Part shown: piece by piece, positions 1 through 5,737 of the stretch
Layout of the letters: every line of letters starts with the position of its first letter
Position numbering within the stretch: position 1 is the first letter of the stretch
DNA from: DATKEH01 sp035546355
GTDB taxonomy: Bacteria; Acidobacteriota; Thermoanaerobaculia; Multivoradales; JAIOJS01
Assembly (NCBI GenBank): GCA_035546355.1
Contig: DATKEH010000397.1
Location: 1-5,737, forward strand
Length of the DNA: 5,737 nucleotides
Direction of reading: 5' to 3'
The notes under the pieces: model-generated
The model's database searches: none
What the model was told of the DNA's origin: nothing
Seen by the model: the letters and a program-made list of their open reading frames with translations, nothing else
Translations under genes and position numbers: made by a program

Positions 1-192
1 TGAGGTCGAGTCGCCGGCACACGCGTACGTCGAGTCGGTCCTCCCGGGGGCACCCGCCGGGGGCGACTCGGGCTGCGCCCCGGCGACGCTGGCGAGGAGG
101 CCGAGGACCGGGGCGACGAGCCCGAGGCAGGCACTCCGCCATCGGCGGGATGTTTCCGGGCGGCGGAAACTTCTCGTGGTAGCCACTGCCAT
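1..192 (-). CDS. N-terminus of an exported protein of unknown function (runs off the left edge)
   Basis: The frame from the ATG at 192 stays open to base 1, giving 64 residues with no stop. Residues 1-20 are rich in arginine (FRRPETSRRWRS). They are followed by a hydrophobic core, CLGLVAPVLGLLASVAGA, and a likely signal peptidase I site after the A-G-A near residue 39, then a Pro/Gly/Ser-rich mature start. This is a convincing Sec-type signal peptide; the RR pair does not fit the full Tat consensus. The start is uncertain. There is no good Shine-Dalgarno sequence, an in-frame GTG lies at 201, and the frame is open upstream into the transposase remnant. The function cannot be told from what is visible. 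It could be a genuine secreted protein whose promoter region was replaced by the mobile element remnant. Confidence 0.5.
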   Translation of the reverse strand, partial: MAVATTRSFRRPETSRRWRSACLGLVAPVLGLLASVAGAQPESPPAGAPGRTDSTYACAGDSTS

Positions 193-303
193 CAGGTACA
201 CGTGAGCGCCTGAGAGGTTACAGGGCCGGACAGAGAGCGAGCTCGACAGGGCCAAAGCTCTCCCGCCGAACGCTCGCTCGGGAATAGGGATTTGCTTAGC
301 TCG

Positions 304-1077
304 GCACAGCAAGGGGTCGACCTCGTAGACCCGGCGGATGAGCTGGGCCCACAGCTTGCGCAGGCGTCGACGCTCGCCGGCTGTGGCCTCGTCGCCCGTG
401 GCTGGTGGCGCGGGCGCACGCGCCTGAGGCTCACCCTCGGCGGCAGCGCGCTTGGCTCGAGCGACATTGGAGTAATAGCCATAGCCGGGACCCGCAGGCG
501 CCGCGGAGCGGCGGCGCAGCCGCCCCGAGCGCAGCGAGGCTGTGGGCAGTAGCGCGCCAACCGCTCGATGCCCACTGTGTCGCCGGGGTCGACGGTGACG
601 GCGTTGTTCGCTGAGAACCCCGAGTGCCGCCAGGACAGCAGCAGCTCGAGGCGCTCGTCGGAGAGCAGCCCCTCGGCGCGCAACAGGTTCAGCACGCGGT
701 GGCGAAACAGGCGCTCGGCCGCAACCGGGTCCACGAACGGCAGGGGCGTCCAGCGGCCGTCCCGGTCCCAACCCCCGCGCGGGACGATGGCGTGCACGTG
801 CGGGTGCCAGGCCAGCGTGTCGCCGTGGGTCTGCACCACCGCGACCATGCCGGGACGAAAGTCGGGCTCCCCGACAGCGGTGGCCATCAGCTGCCGGACC
901 ACTTCCCACCCTGCGTGGCAGAGTGTCGAGGAAGGCGTAGACGGCGGCCTCTGCGGCGGAGCGCCAGAAGCCGTAGCGGCTCTCGAAGCGCTCCTCCCAC
1001 GACCCTTTCACCTCCTCGTAGACCGTCTCGACCAGACGGTACAGGGGCGACACCCGCGACTGGCGCGGGCGGTAGAG
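304..1077 (-). pseudogene. IS91-family transposase, three fragments in shifted frames
   Basis: Three blocks of one transposase are visible. Block A (about 1077-926) reads LYRPRQSRVSPLYRLVETVY, then EEVKGSWEERFESRYGFWR and AAVYAFLD, matching the family N-terminus. Block B (about 925-546) begins LCHAGWEVVRQLM in another frame. It carries the HUH nuclease motif HPHVHAIVP (histidines encoded at 792-806) and continues to SWRHSGFSANNAV and ERLARYC. Block C (about 489-304) reads YGYYSNVARAKRA, then KLWAQLIRRVYEVDPLLC. Missing are the start codon, the cysteine-rich zinc-finger region between A and B, roughly 60 residues between B and C including part of the catalytic tyrosine neighbourhood, and the C-terminal zinc-binding tail after the first cysteine. 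In the family this enzyme nicks DNA and mobilises the element by rolling-circle transposition; this copy cannot. Family assignment is strong; the gap sizes are estimates from remembered family members. Confidence 0.85.
492..540. repeat. G+C-rich palindromic insert at a transposase deletion junction
   Basis: Between transposase blocks B and C lies about 50 bases with no transposase homology. It contains a perfect 6-bp hairpin, GGCGGC-GCA-GCCGCC, at 510-524. This is flanked by the half-palindromic strings GGCGCCGCGGAGC and GAGCGCAGCGAGGC. Short palindromic G+C strings of this kind recur at decayed loci in G+C-rich genomes, but I cannot match it to a named repeat family. Confidence 0.45.
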
Positions 1078-2030
1078 CTACATCTGGCTCGTCGCCACGG
1101 GAGACCCCATCATCGCTCGCAACAGCCCCTTGACCTTGTTCTCGAGCGCGATGGCGACGTCCGAATCCGGCTCGAAGGGGAAGGTCAGGAAGCCCACGCG
1201 GCCGCCGAAGAAGGAGAACTCCTTGGTGGCGCCGCCCACCTTGACGGGCACCAGGTTCGGGTGGGCGCCGGCGAGCTCCCAGAACAGCGACTCGCGCGGT
1301 ACCTCGTCTTCGTAGACGAGGCCGAGGTAGGCGTCGTCGCAGACGACCAGCAGCGGCCGGCGCTCGGCCTCCAGCTTCAACCCCGCGACGAGCTGGAGCC
1401 GCTCGCCGAGGCCAGGGCTGTAGCCGCCCGGGTTGGAGCGAAAGTTGAGCAGCACCACCGCCGGCTCGCCTGCCGGCAGCTCCGCCAGGGCGGCGGGCAT
1501 GCCGCGGGGTCGAAACGGCCGTCACGGTACGCCGGAGCCGGCACCACCCGGGCGCCCGTGCGCAGCGCGAAGGTCTGCCGGTAGTTGCCCCAGAACGGCG
1601 CCAGCACGACCACCGCGCGCCCCGGGCCGCCGAAGAGGTCGGCGGCGAGGGCCAGGCCGTGGGTCAGCCCGTTGACGACGACCGGCGGCGTCGAGGGCGG
1701 CGTCTCGCCCTGGTTGCGGCGCTGCCTGGCGCGCCAGGCGCGCCGCACCTCGGCGATGCCTTCGACGGGCGAATACAGCAGGGCGCGGTTGCGGCCCGTC
1801 GGCGGCATCCCGGACAGGCCCTGGGCGAGCGCCTCCACCGGCACGGCCTGGCCGTAGCCGTCGGTGATCTGGCCGATCGTGGCGTTGTAGGTCTTGCCGC
1901 GCGCCTGAGCGGCCTGGAAGGGGATGTCGGGCGGAAAGAACGCGCGCCGGCCGAGCGGCGACAGCAGGTCGAACAGGGCGGGCGAGGCGGCGGCGATGGC
2001 TTCGTTGGTGGCGGTTGCCAGATCACTCAT
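1078..2030 (-). pseudogene. PLP-dependent class I/II aminotransferase, frameshifted and C-terminally truncated
   Basis: From the ATG at 2030 (MSDLATATNEAIAAASPALF) the frame gives about 176 residues up to GRFDPAA near 1501. Homology then resumes one frame over at 1500 (MPAALAELPAGEPAVVLLNF) for 140 residues to the TAG at 1078-1080. A single missing base near 1501 would join them into about 316 residues. Fold-type I hallmarks are present: NGLTHGLALAADLF for cofactor phosphate binding, the NPGGYSP segment, VCDDAYLGLVYED with the Asp and Tyr that contact PLP, and GGATKEFSFFGGRVGF with the Schiff-base Lys at 1222-1224. The closest family I recall is an uncharacterised class I/II aminotransferase of about 430 residues, so roughly 110 C-terminal residues are missing. 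The truncation falls exactly where the IS91 remnant begins. The start has no clear ribosome binding site. The substrate is unknown, and loss of the C-terminal small domain should abolish activity. Confidence 0.82.
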
Positions 2031-2059
2031 GGGGGCGCGATTATGCCACCGGACCGGCA

Positions 2060-2085
2060 GCGCGCGCGGCCGACGGCGCGCGCGT
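2060..2085. other. Strong G+C hairpin upstream of the aminotransferase pseudogene
   Basis: The sequence can fold into a stem of CGCGCG paired with CGCGCG, extended by three further G/C pairs across a single bulge, with a GAC/GTC loop. There is no following T-run, so it does not look like a standard intrinsic terminator. It lies about 30 bases before the aminotransferase start, inside the 2031-2283 spacer, where I see no other gene or clear promoter. Confidence 0.3.
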
Positions 2086-2283
2086 GGGAGCTCGCCCGGA
2101 TCTCCGCGCCGCGTCCAACGCGGATCGCGTCTTCGAGCGCCACCTACAGCGCCCCGTCCCCCGGCCAGCAGAACAGGATGGCCAATCCCGCCAGCACCGG
2201 AACCAGCCGAGAGGAGCACGACCCGGGGCGACGTTCCGCGGCCGCAGGGCAGCCGCAGGGCTGGTCGACGCCGGTCGTCTCGC

Positions 2284-5142
2284 CTACGGCGGGAACCCCT
2301 CCCGGTCGAACAGCCCCGGCAGCTCGTCGAAACCCGGGCGGGCGCCGGCCAGCCGGTAGTAGCGCACGGCGCCGGTGGACAGCTGGCGGATCCAGATCTC
2401 CACCTCCGAGGTGCTGAACTTGACCAGCGTCGGCCACAGCCGCCCGTTGGGCTTGGGGCCGACGACGCGCACGAACACCTCGGGCCGGCCGGCCAGGGCG
2501 CCGCTGACGCACAGCGTTTCGTCGATGCAGTCCCCCTCCGGCGCGCCGGCGATCGGCCCGCCGCCGCCGGTGATCCGCACCTTGGTCTCGAAGCCCGGTA
2601 CCTCGGGGCTCCGCAGCCAGGAGCCGGCGGGCGGCGAGGGGGCGCTGACCGCCGGCGCGAGGCCCGGATCGAAGTCTGCCGGGGCTACCGACTCCAGGGC
2701 GGCCGACGCCTGCGGCGCGAAGCCCGAGCGGTCGAAGAGGCCGGGTAGCTCGTCGACCCCGGGAGCCGCTCCGGGAAGCACGTACTGGCGCTCGATACCG
2801 GTCGCGAGCTGGCGGATCCGCACGTCCACCTCCGAGGTGCTGAACTTGACCAGCGTCGGCCAGAGGAAGCCGTTGGGCTTGGGGCCGACCACCCGCACGA
2901 ACACCTCCGCCCGATCGGCCAGCGCGCCGGCGAAGCAGGCGGTCTCGGCGATGCAGTCGGCGACCGGGGTCGCGAGACGGGTCGAGGCCCCGCCGGTGAT
3001 CTCCACCTTGAGCTCGAAGCCCGGGACCTCCGGGAAGGTGTACCACCCCAGGTCGTCGTTGCGGTACCGCTTCGTTTGATAAGCGACCCAGGTGTCGCCC
3101 CACGGCTCGACGCCCATCAGGTCGAGATCGCCGTCCAGATCGGCATCGACGACAGCTGTCACCGGTGAATACCCCCAGGGGTGGACCTGCGGCATCTGAT
3201 CGAACGTGCCGTCTCCCCGGTTGAAAAACAGCGCCGGAGACTGTCCCAGGACAATTTTGTACGGCTCGCCCGTGTACCGCACCTGGCACAGGATGTCGGG
3301 CGCTCCGTCCTGATTGAGATCGTAGGCGTCGCAGCGGGCTGATCCGTAGTTGCGCAATCCAGGCGGCAGCTTGTCCGAAGCGTCGCGAAACCGGCCCGCC
3401 CGATCGTTCAGGTAGAGCCGGCTCTCCCCGCGGGTCCCCATCGCTTCGAAGAGGTCGAGCCAGCCGTCACCATCGAAATCCGCCACCGTCATCCACTCGG
3501 CGCCGGGATACGGGCCGTCGTGATGGGGCTGCGAGGGAAACACGTCGGTCTTGACCGTGAATCCGCCGCTACCGTCGTTGGAGAGGACCACCAGGCCCGG
3601 CGGCTTGTCGCGCGCCAGAACGATGTCGGCATCGCCGTCGCGATCGAGATCCGCGGCCGTCGCCGTCCAGAACTTCCACCTTTCGCCTTTGGCGTCGATA
3701 CCGCGCGAAACCAGCGCCGGCAGGATGGTGAAGTCCTCGGTGAAGTGCCCCTGCCCATCATTCACGAGAATGACCGGACAGGGGGCGCCGGGCGCGAAGG
3801 GGCCCGACCGGCAGACCGAGTCGCCGTCGTCCGTGTCCTCGATCGGATGCAGCAGCAGGATGTCCAGGTCGCCGTCCCCGTCGAAGTCACCGATGGCCGT
3901 GCCGTAGTCGTAGACCACCCTCGTCGGTATGCGGCTTGCGGTCTCCTCGCGAAGGGTCCAATCCGGCTGGCGCACGAGGATCCGCGCCTGGCCACCGGGC
4001 GCGTCCTCCGGTCCGGGCCCGGGAGGGTCGCAGTCGCTGTTGTAGAAGAAAAACTCCGGGCCGGTCGCGGCCAGGAAAACGTCCTCCCTCCCGTCACCGG
4101 TGAAGTCGGCCTGGTAGCTGTGCCAGACCAATCCAGAGATCTCCCAGTCGATCAACGAAGAGCTCGCTACGAACGAACCGTCGCCGGTCGCGCGAAACCC
4201 GGCATGGCGCTGATCCTGCGGTGGATAGTACGGGTACGTGCACTCGGGGCTCCCCGCGGGTCCTCCGATCACCGCGAAATCGGGGCGCCCATCGCCCGAG
4301 AGGTCCATGGCGATGGGGTCCCCAGCTGCCGAGGCAGGGGCAGTGGAACCGATCCACTTCGTCTCGAACCAGGGACCCTCCTGAATGTGCTTCGTCTCCA
4401 TCCACGAGGGCTCGAAACTCTCGAGGCTTTCGTTCACACCGAGGAACAGCGGGATCTCGTGCGGTCCCGAATCGTGCGCGATCTGGCCGCTGCCGTCGCG
4501 CAGTGGCCAGTGCGCGACGAGGCCGTTCGTAGTGTCGGGCTCCCCACCGCCGGCGATCTTCTGGACCTCGCTCTCCGGGAGTGCGCGATTCCAGAGCCGG
4601 ATGTCACGGATGGGCCCGGGAAAACCGCGTCCGTCCCCCCCGACCGTGACCGTCGAGCTCGAGTCGAGCTGGGGGGGCCCGTTGACCGCGGCCGAGCCCT
4701 GCGGAACCCCGTCGAGCCAGCAGCGAAGGGTGGAGGTGTCGTAGGCGCAGGCCAGGTGTGTCCAACGGTTGCGCAAGATCTCGGTGGTTCCGGTGACGTT
4801 CGGATGTCCACCGGATGTGTCGGCCATCTGGAAGAACAGGCGCTCACTTCCGCCCAAGGTCACCAGCCTCATGACAAAGATCCAGGGGGCGGTCGGGCTT
4901 TCCCTGCGGATGATGGTCGCCTCGCCGCCGAACAGATCGCTCGTCTGGTAGAGGAACAGCTCGACCGTCAACGGCCCGGAGGTGTCGAGCGCCGCGCTTT
5001 GTGCGGCGGTGGCCTGGCTGTTGGGAGAAAAGAGCAGCACTGGTGGCTCGGAGAGGGCAGCCGAGCCTGCAGCGAACACGATCGCAGAGAGAAGCACCAA
5101 CCAGAAACAACGGAACCGGAATGAAACACCGGAATGCCTCAT
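2284..5142 (-). CDS. Secreted LamG / FG-GAP (VCBS) beta-propeller protein with a duplicated C-terminal domain
   Basis: This 952-residue protein is complete. The ATG at 5142 was chosen because GGAGG lies five bases upstream and the translation opens with a signal peptide: RFR, then CFWLVLLSAIVFAAGSA, cleavage near residues 28-32. The frame is open further upstream, but that part does not look coding. Residues about 32-200 form a LamG/concanavalin-like domain (NRWTHLACAYD, RCWLDGVPQGS, IRDIRLWNRALPESEV). Residues 207-226 resemble the opening strand of a second LamG. Residues about 270-690 carry seven FG-GAP/VCBS calcium loops of the form DxDxDGxxD, starting at D280, D346, D419, D498, D555, D608 and D666, as expected of a seven-bladed integrin-alpha-like propeller. 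Residues 704-810 and 846-952 are two copies of one domain. It probably acts outside the cytoplasm in binding or adhesion; no catalytic residues are evident and the ligand is unknown. No lipobox, LPXTG or TM anchor is visible. It appears monocistronic. Confidence 0.93.
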   Translation of the reverse strand: MRHSGVSFRFRCFWLVLLSAIVFAAGSAALSEPPVLLFSPNSQATAAQSAALDTSGPLTVELFLYQTSDLFGGEATIIRRESPTAPWIFVMRLVTLGGSERLFFQMADTSGGHPNVTGTTEILRNRWTHLACAYDTSTLRCWLDGVPQGSAAVNGPPQLDSSSTVTVGGDGRGFPGPIRDIRLWNRALPESEVQKIAGGGEPDTTNGLVAHWPLRDGSGQIAHDSGPHEIPLFLGVNESLESFEPSWMETKHIQEGPWFETKWIGSTAPASAAGDPIAMDLSGDGRPDFAVIGGPAGSPECTYPYYPPQDQRHAGFRATGDGSFVASSSLIDWEISGLVWHSYQADFTGDGREDVFLAATGPEFFFYNSDCDPPGPGPEDAPGGQARILVRQPDWTLREETASRIPTRVVYDYGTAIGDFDGDGDLDILLLHPIEDTDDGDSVCRSGPFAPGAPCPVILVNDGQGHFTEDFTILPALVSRGIDAKGERWKFWTATAADLDRDGDADIVLARDKPPGLVVLSNDGSGGFTVKTDVFPSQPHHDGPYPGAEWMTVADFDGDGWLDLFEAMGTRGESRLYLNDRAGRFRDASDKLPPGLRNYGSARCDAYDLNQDGAPDILCQVRYTGEPYKIVLGQSPALFFNRGDGTFDQMPQVHPWGYSPVTAVVDADLDGDLDLMGVEPWGDTWVAYQTKRYRNDDLGWYTFPEVPGFELKVEITGGASTRLATPVADCIAETACFAGALADRAEVFVRVVGPKPNGFLWPTLVKFSTSEVDVRIRQLATGIERQYVLPGAAPGVDELPGLFDRSGFAPQASAALESVAPADFDPGLAPAVSAPSPPAGSWLRSPEVPGFETKVRITGGGGPIAGAPEGDCIDETLCVSGALAGRPEVFVRVVGPKPNGRLWPTLVKFSTSEVEIWIRQLSTGAVRYYRLAGARPGFDELPGLFDREGFPP
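2287..2607 (-). repeat. C-terminal domain repeat, copy 2 (residues 846-952)
   Basis: This is the second unit and ends the protein. It runs from PEVPGFETKV to LFDREGFPP, with a CX5C pair (C872, C878) in DCIDETLC. At the DNA level a 38-base stretch (2399-2436) is identical to the matching place in copy 1 (2825-2862), offset by exactly 426 bases. This indicates an in-frame tandem duplication or later gene conversion. Confidence 0.92.
2713..3033 (-). repeat. C-terminal domain repeat, copy 1 (residues 704-810)
   Basis: This is the first of two 107-residue units spaced 142 residues apart. It runs from PEVPGFELKV to LFDRSGFAP. It contains a CX5C pair (C730, C736) in DCIAETAC and the conserved core EVFVRVVGPKPNG and LWPTLVKFSTSEV. 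A gapless hand alignment with copy 2 gives 76 of 107 identical residues. A Pro/Ala/Ser-rich linker of about 35 residues separates the copies. Confidence 0.92.
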
Positions 5143-5147
5143 GACAA

Positions 5148-5152
5148 CCTCC
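5148..5152 (-). promoter_or_regulatory. Ribosome binding site of the secreted propeller gene
   Basis: On the minus strand this is a perfect GGAGG with five bases to the ATG at 5142. It is the best Shine-Dalgarno match in the window and it fixes the start that also begins the signal peptide. Earlier in-frame ATGs, such as the one at 5263, are not followed by signal-peptide-like sequence. Confidence 0.85.
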
Positions 5153-5260
5153 GAAGGTTTCCTCGGCCCTGTGGCCGGGCTGGGCTGGCGGGCGGGATCG
5201 GCAACACCACTGCCCGCCGCTGAGCCGCAGCCACGCTGCGTTCTGGAGTCCCTGGAAGCC

Positions 5261-5266
5261 ATGATA
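5261..5266 (-). promoter_or_regulatory. Possible -10 element ahead of the propeller gene
   Basis: The minus strand reads TATCAT, one mismatch from the sigma-70 -10 consensus, about 120 bases before the start codon in an otherwise G+C-rich spacer. No good -35 hexamer lies at 16-18 bases. A TTGACC at 5301-5306 is 34 bases away, too far to pair with it. This is a weak call, offered because the spacer must hold a promoter if the gene is transcribed on its own. Confidence 0.2.
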
Positions 5267-5308
5267 GCGCAGTTCGTGGAGCTCGCAGCGACGTCGGCCC
5301 GGTCAACG

Positions 5309-5737
5309 TCATGGGGTGGTTCTGCCGAGCAGCGCCGCCTCTCCGGGCCAGAACGCCAGCAGCAGGAGGCCGCCGACGATCGCCACGCCCCACAGCACCA
5401 CCATCCGTCGCAGCAGGCCCGGGCTCCCCCAGATGCCGATGAGCACCGTCTTGAGGGCCAGGTTCGACAGCGAGGCGAACAGCACCAGTCGCCAGGCGAG
5501 GTCAGGGATAGGGAATTGCTTTCGCCGTGTTCGCTGAGGCGCGGCGTCCAAGTGCGTCGAGGAGACGCGCTCGAGCTCGATTCCGCGACCGCGCGCCTTC
5601 TCAGAGTCCCGTGAGCGTGCGCGGATACCTGGTTGTCCGCCTGAAGCCGCCCACACCGCAACCGAGAGCGGTCTCACCGCGATACTCGCGCGCACATCGG
5701 CCGGGGCCGCGTCGACGGGTGAGCGGCGATCACGACG
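5309..5737 (-). CDS. C-terminus of a membrane protein, DUF4010/MgtC-like tail (partial, possibly a remnant)
   Basis: The frame is open from the right edge to the TGA at 5309-5311. Its last 68 residues (from about 5515) look real: FPIPDLAWRLVLFASLSNLA begins one membrane helix (through LKTVLIGIW), a basic turn GLLRRM follows, and then a second helix VVLWGVAIVGGLLLLAFW near the end. The pattern of a helix with SNxxxK, a short G-containing loop with arginines, and a last helix resembles the C-terminal end of DUF4010 domains, often fused to MgtC/SapB proteins; this is from memory. Upstream of 5515 the frame is Arg/Ala/Ser-rich without further helices, unlike an intact member. The visible piece may be a fragment fused to unrelated sequence, or a small two-helix protein with an unseen start. 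A GTG at 5695 is available but has no convincing support. Confidence 0.42.
   Translation of the reverse strand, partial: RRDRRSPVDAAPADVRASIAVRPLSVAVWAASGGQPGIRARSRDSEKARGRGIELERVSSTHLDAAPQRTRRKQFPIPDLAWRLVLFASLSNLALKTVLIGIWGSPGLLRRMVVLWGVAIVGGLLLLAFWPGEAALLGRTTP

Larger units (their letters stand above)
303..1077 (-). mobile_element. Decayed IS91-family insertion sequence remnant
   Basis: All recognisable sequence here derives from one IS91/IS801-like (HUH, Y2 rolling-circle) transposase gene. The left boundary is where transposase homology stops after VDPLLC (about 304). The right boundary is the end of the aminotransferase, whose stop codon (1078-1080) directly abuts the first transposase-like residues. 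This family has no terminal inverted repeats, and neither an ori-IS nor a ter-IS end could be recognised. Both ends of the element therefore appear lost, and it should be immobile. Confidence 0.75.

Noticed and set aside
100..192. Twin-arginine (Tat) export signal in the left-edge protein
   Set aside because: The SRRWRS string lacks the hydrophobic residue expected two positions after the arginine pair, so a Sec signal is the safer call.
568..1584. Plus-strand open frame of 338 codons across the transposase and aminotransferase remnants
   Set aside because: The composition is low-complexity and rich in Arg, Ala and Glu. The minus strand has clear family motifs throughout.
2060..2085. Intrinsic transcription terminator of the propeller gene
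   Set aside because: The hairpin is strong, but no T-run follows it in either direction and it lies about 200 bases past the stop codon.
2144..2283. Short hydrophobic peptide (SSRLVPVLAGLAILFCW) in the spacer after the propeller gene
   Set aside because: It has no start codon with a ribosome binding site, and it reads as an out-of-frame continuation. A chance hydrophobic stretch is more likely than a small membrane protein.
1659..2748. Several plus-strand open frames opposite the aminotransferase and the start of the C-terminal repeats
   Set aside because: The translations are Arg/Pro/Gly-rich with no recognisable features, typical shadows in G+C-rich DNA.
3520..5124. Plus-strand open frame of 534 codons opposite the propeller gene
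   Set aside because: It is an antisense shadow of high-G+C coding sequence. The translation has no domain signatures, while the minus strand shows a signal peptide, LamG, seven calcium loops and repeats.
5301..5306. TTGACC as a -35 box for the propeller gene
   Set aside because: The nearest -10-like TATCAT is 34 bases away, twice the usual spacing.
5143..5661. Upstream extension of the propeller gene frame by 173 codons
   Set aside because: It would bury the signal peptide and overlap the hydrophobic tail of the upstream gene in another frame. The GGAGG at 5148-5152 supports the ATG at 5142.
1..5737. CRISPR array, tRNA or rRNA genes
   Set aside because: No regularly spaced short repeats and no cloverleaf or rRNA-like stretches were seen. 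The only tandem repeats are the two protein-domain copies at 2287-3033.

Overview
The window is very G+C-rich, and every convincing gene lies on the minus strand, so it reads from right to left. It contains one large intact gene for a secreted protein, flanked by decayed or partial genes. The large protein combines a LamG-like domain, FG-GAP/VCBS repeats and a duplicated C-terminal domain. That combination, the base composition and an IS91-type transposase remnant fit an environmental G+C-rich bacterium. From memory, the C-terminal domain resembles ones common in secreted proteins of Acidobacteriota (Thermoanaerobaculia/Holophagae-like genomes). Myxococcota or other deltaproteobacterial lineages are not excluded, and no marker gene settles the taxonomy.

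Layout in transcription order: (a) 5737-5309, an open frame entering from the right edge that ends in a two-helix membrane segment resembling the C-terminus of DUF4010/MgtC-type membrane proteins. (b) 5308-5143, a 166-base spacer ending in a strong GGAGG ribosome binding site. (c) 5142-2284, a 952-residue exported protein with signal peptide, LamG-like domain, seven calcium-loop FG-GAP/VCBS repeats (probably a seven-bladed beta-propeller) and two 107-residue C-terminal repeats that are 71 percent identical. (d) 2283-2031, a spacer with a strong G+C hairpin. (e) 2030-1078, a PLP-dependent aminotransferase broken by a one-base frameshift near 1500 and truncated at its C-terminus. (f) 1077-303, a remnant of an IS91-family (HUH, Y2) transposase, with no start or end and two internal deletions, one filled by a palindromic G+C insert. 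(g) 192-1, the start of a gene for an exported protein of unknown function, in the same open frame as the tail of the transposase remnant.

The simplest history is that an IS91-like element landed in the aminotransferase gene and removed its last quarter, after which both decayed. The left part of the window is therefore a graveyard. The secreted propeller protein is the only gene that looks complete and functional, and no multi-gene pathway or operon can be supported. The most novel-looking feature is the duplicated C-terminal domain of that protein.
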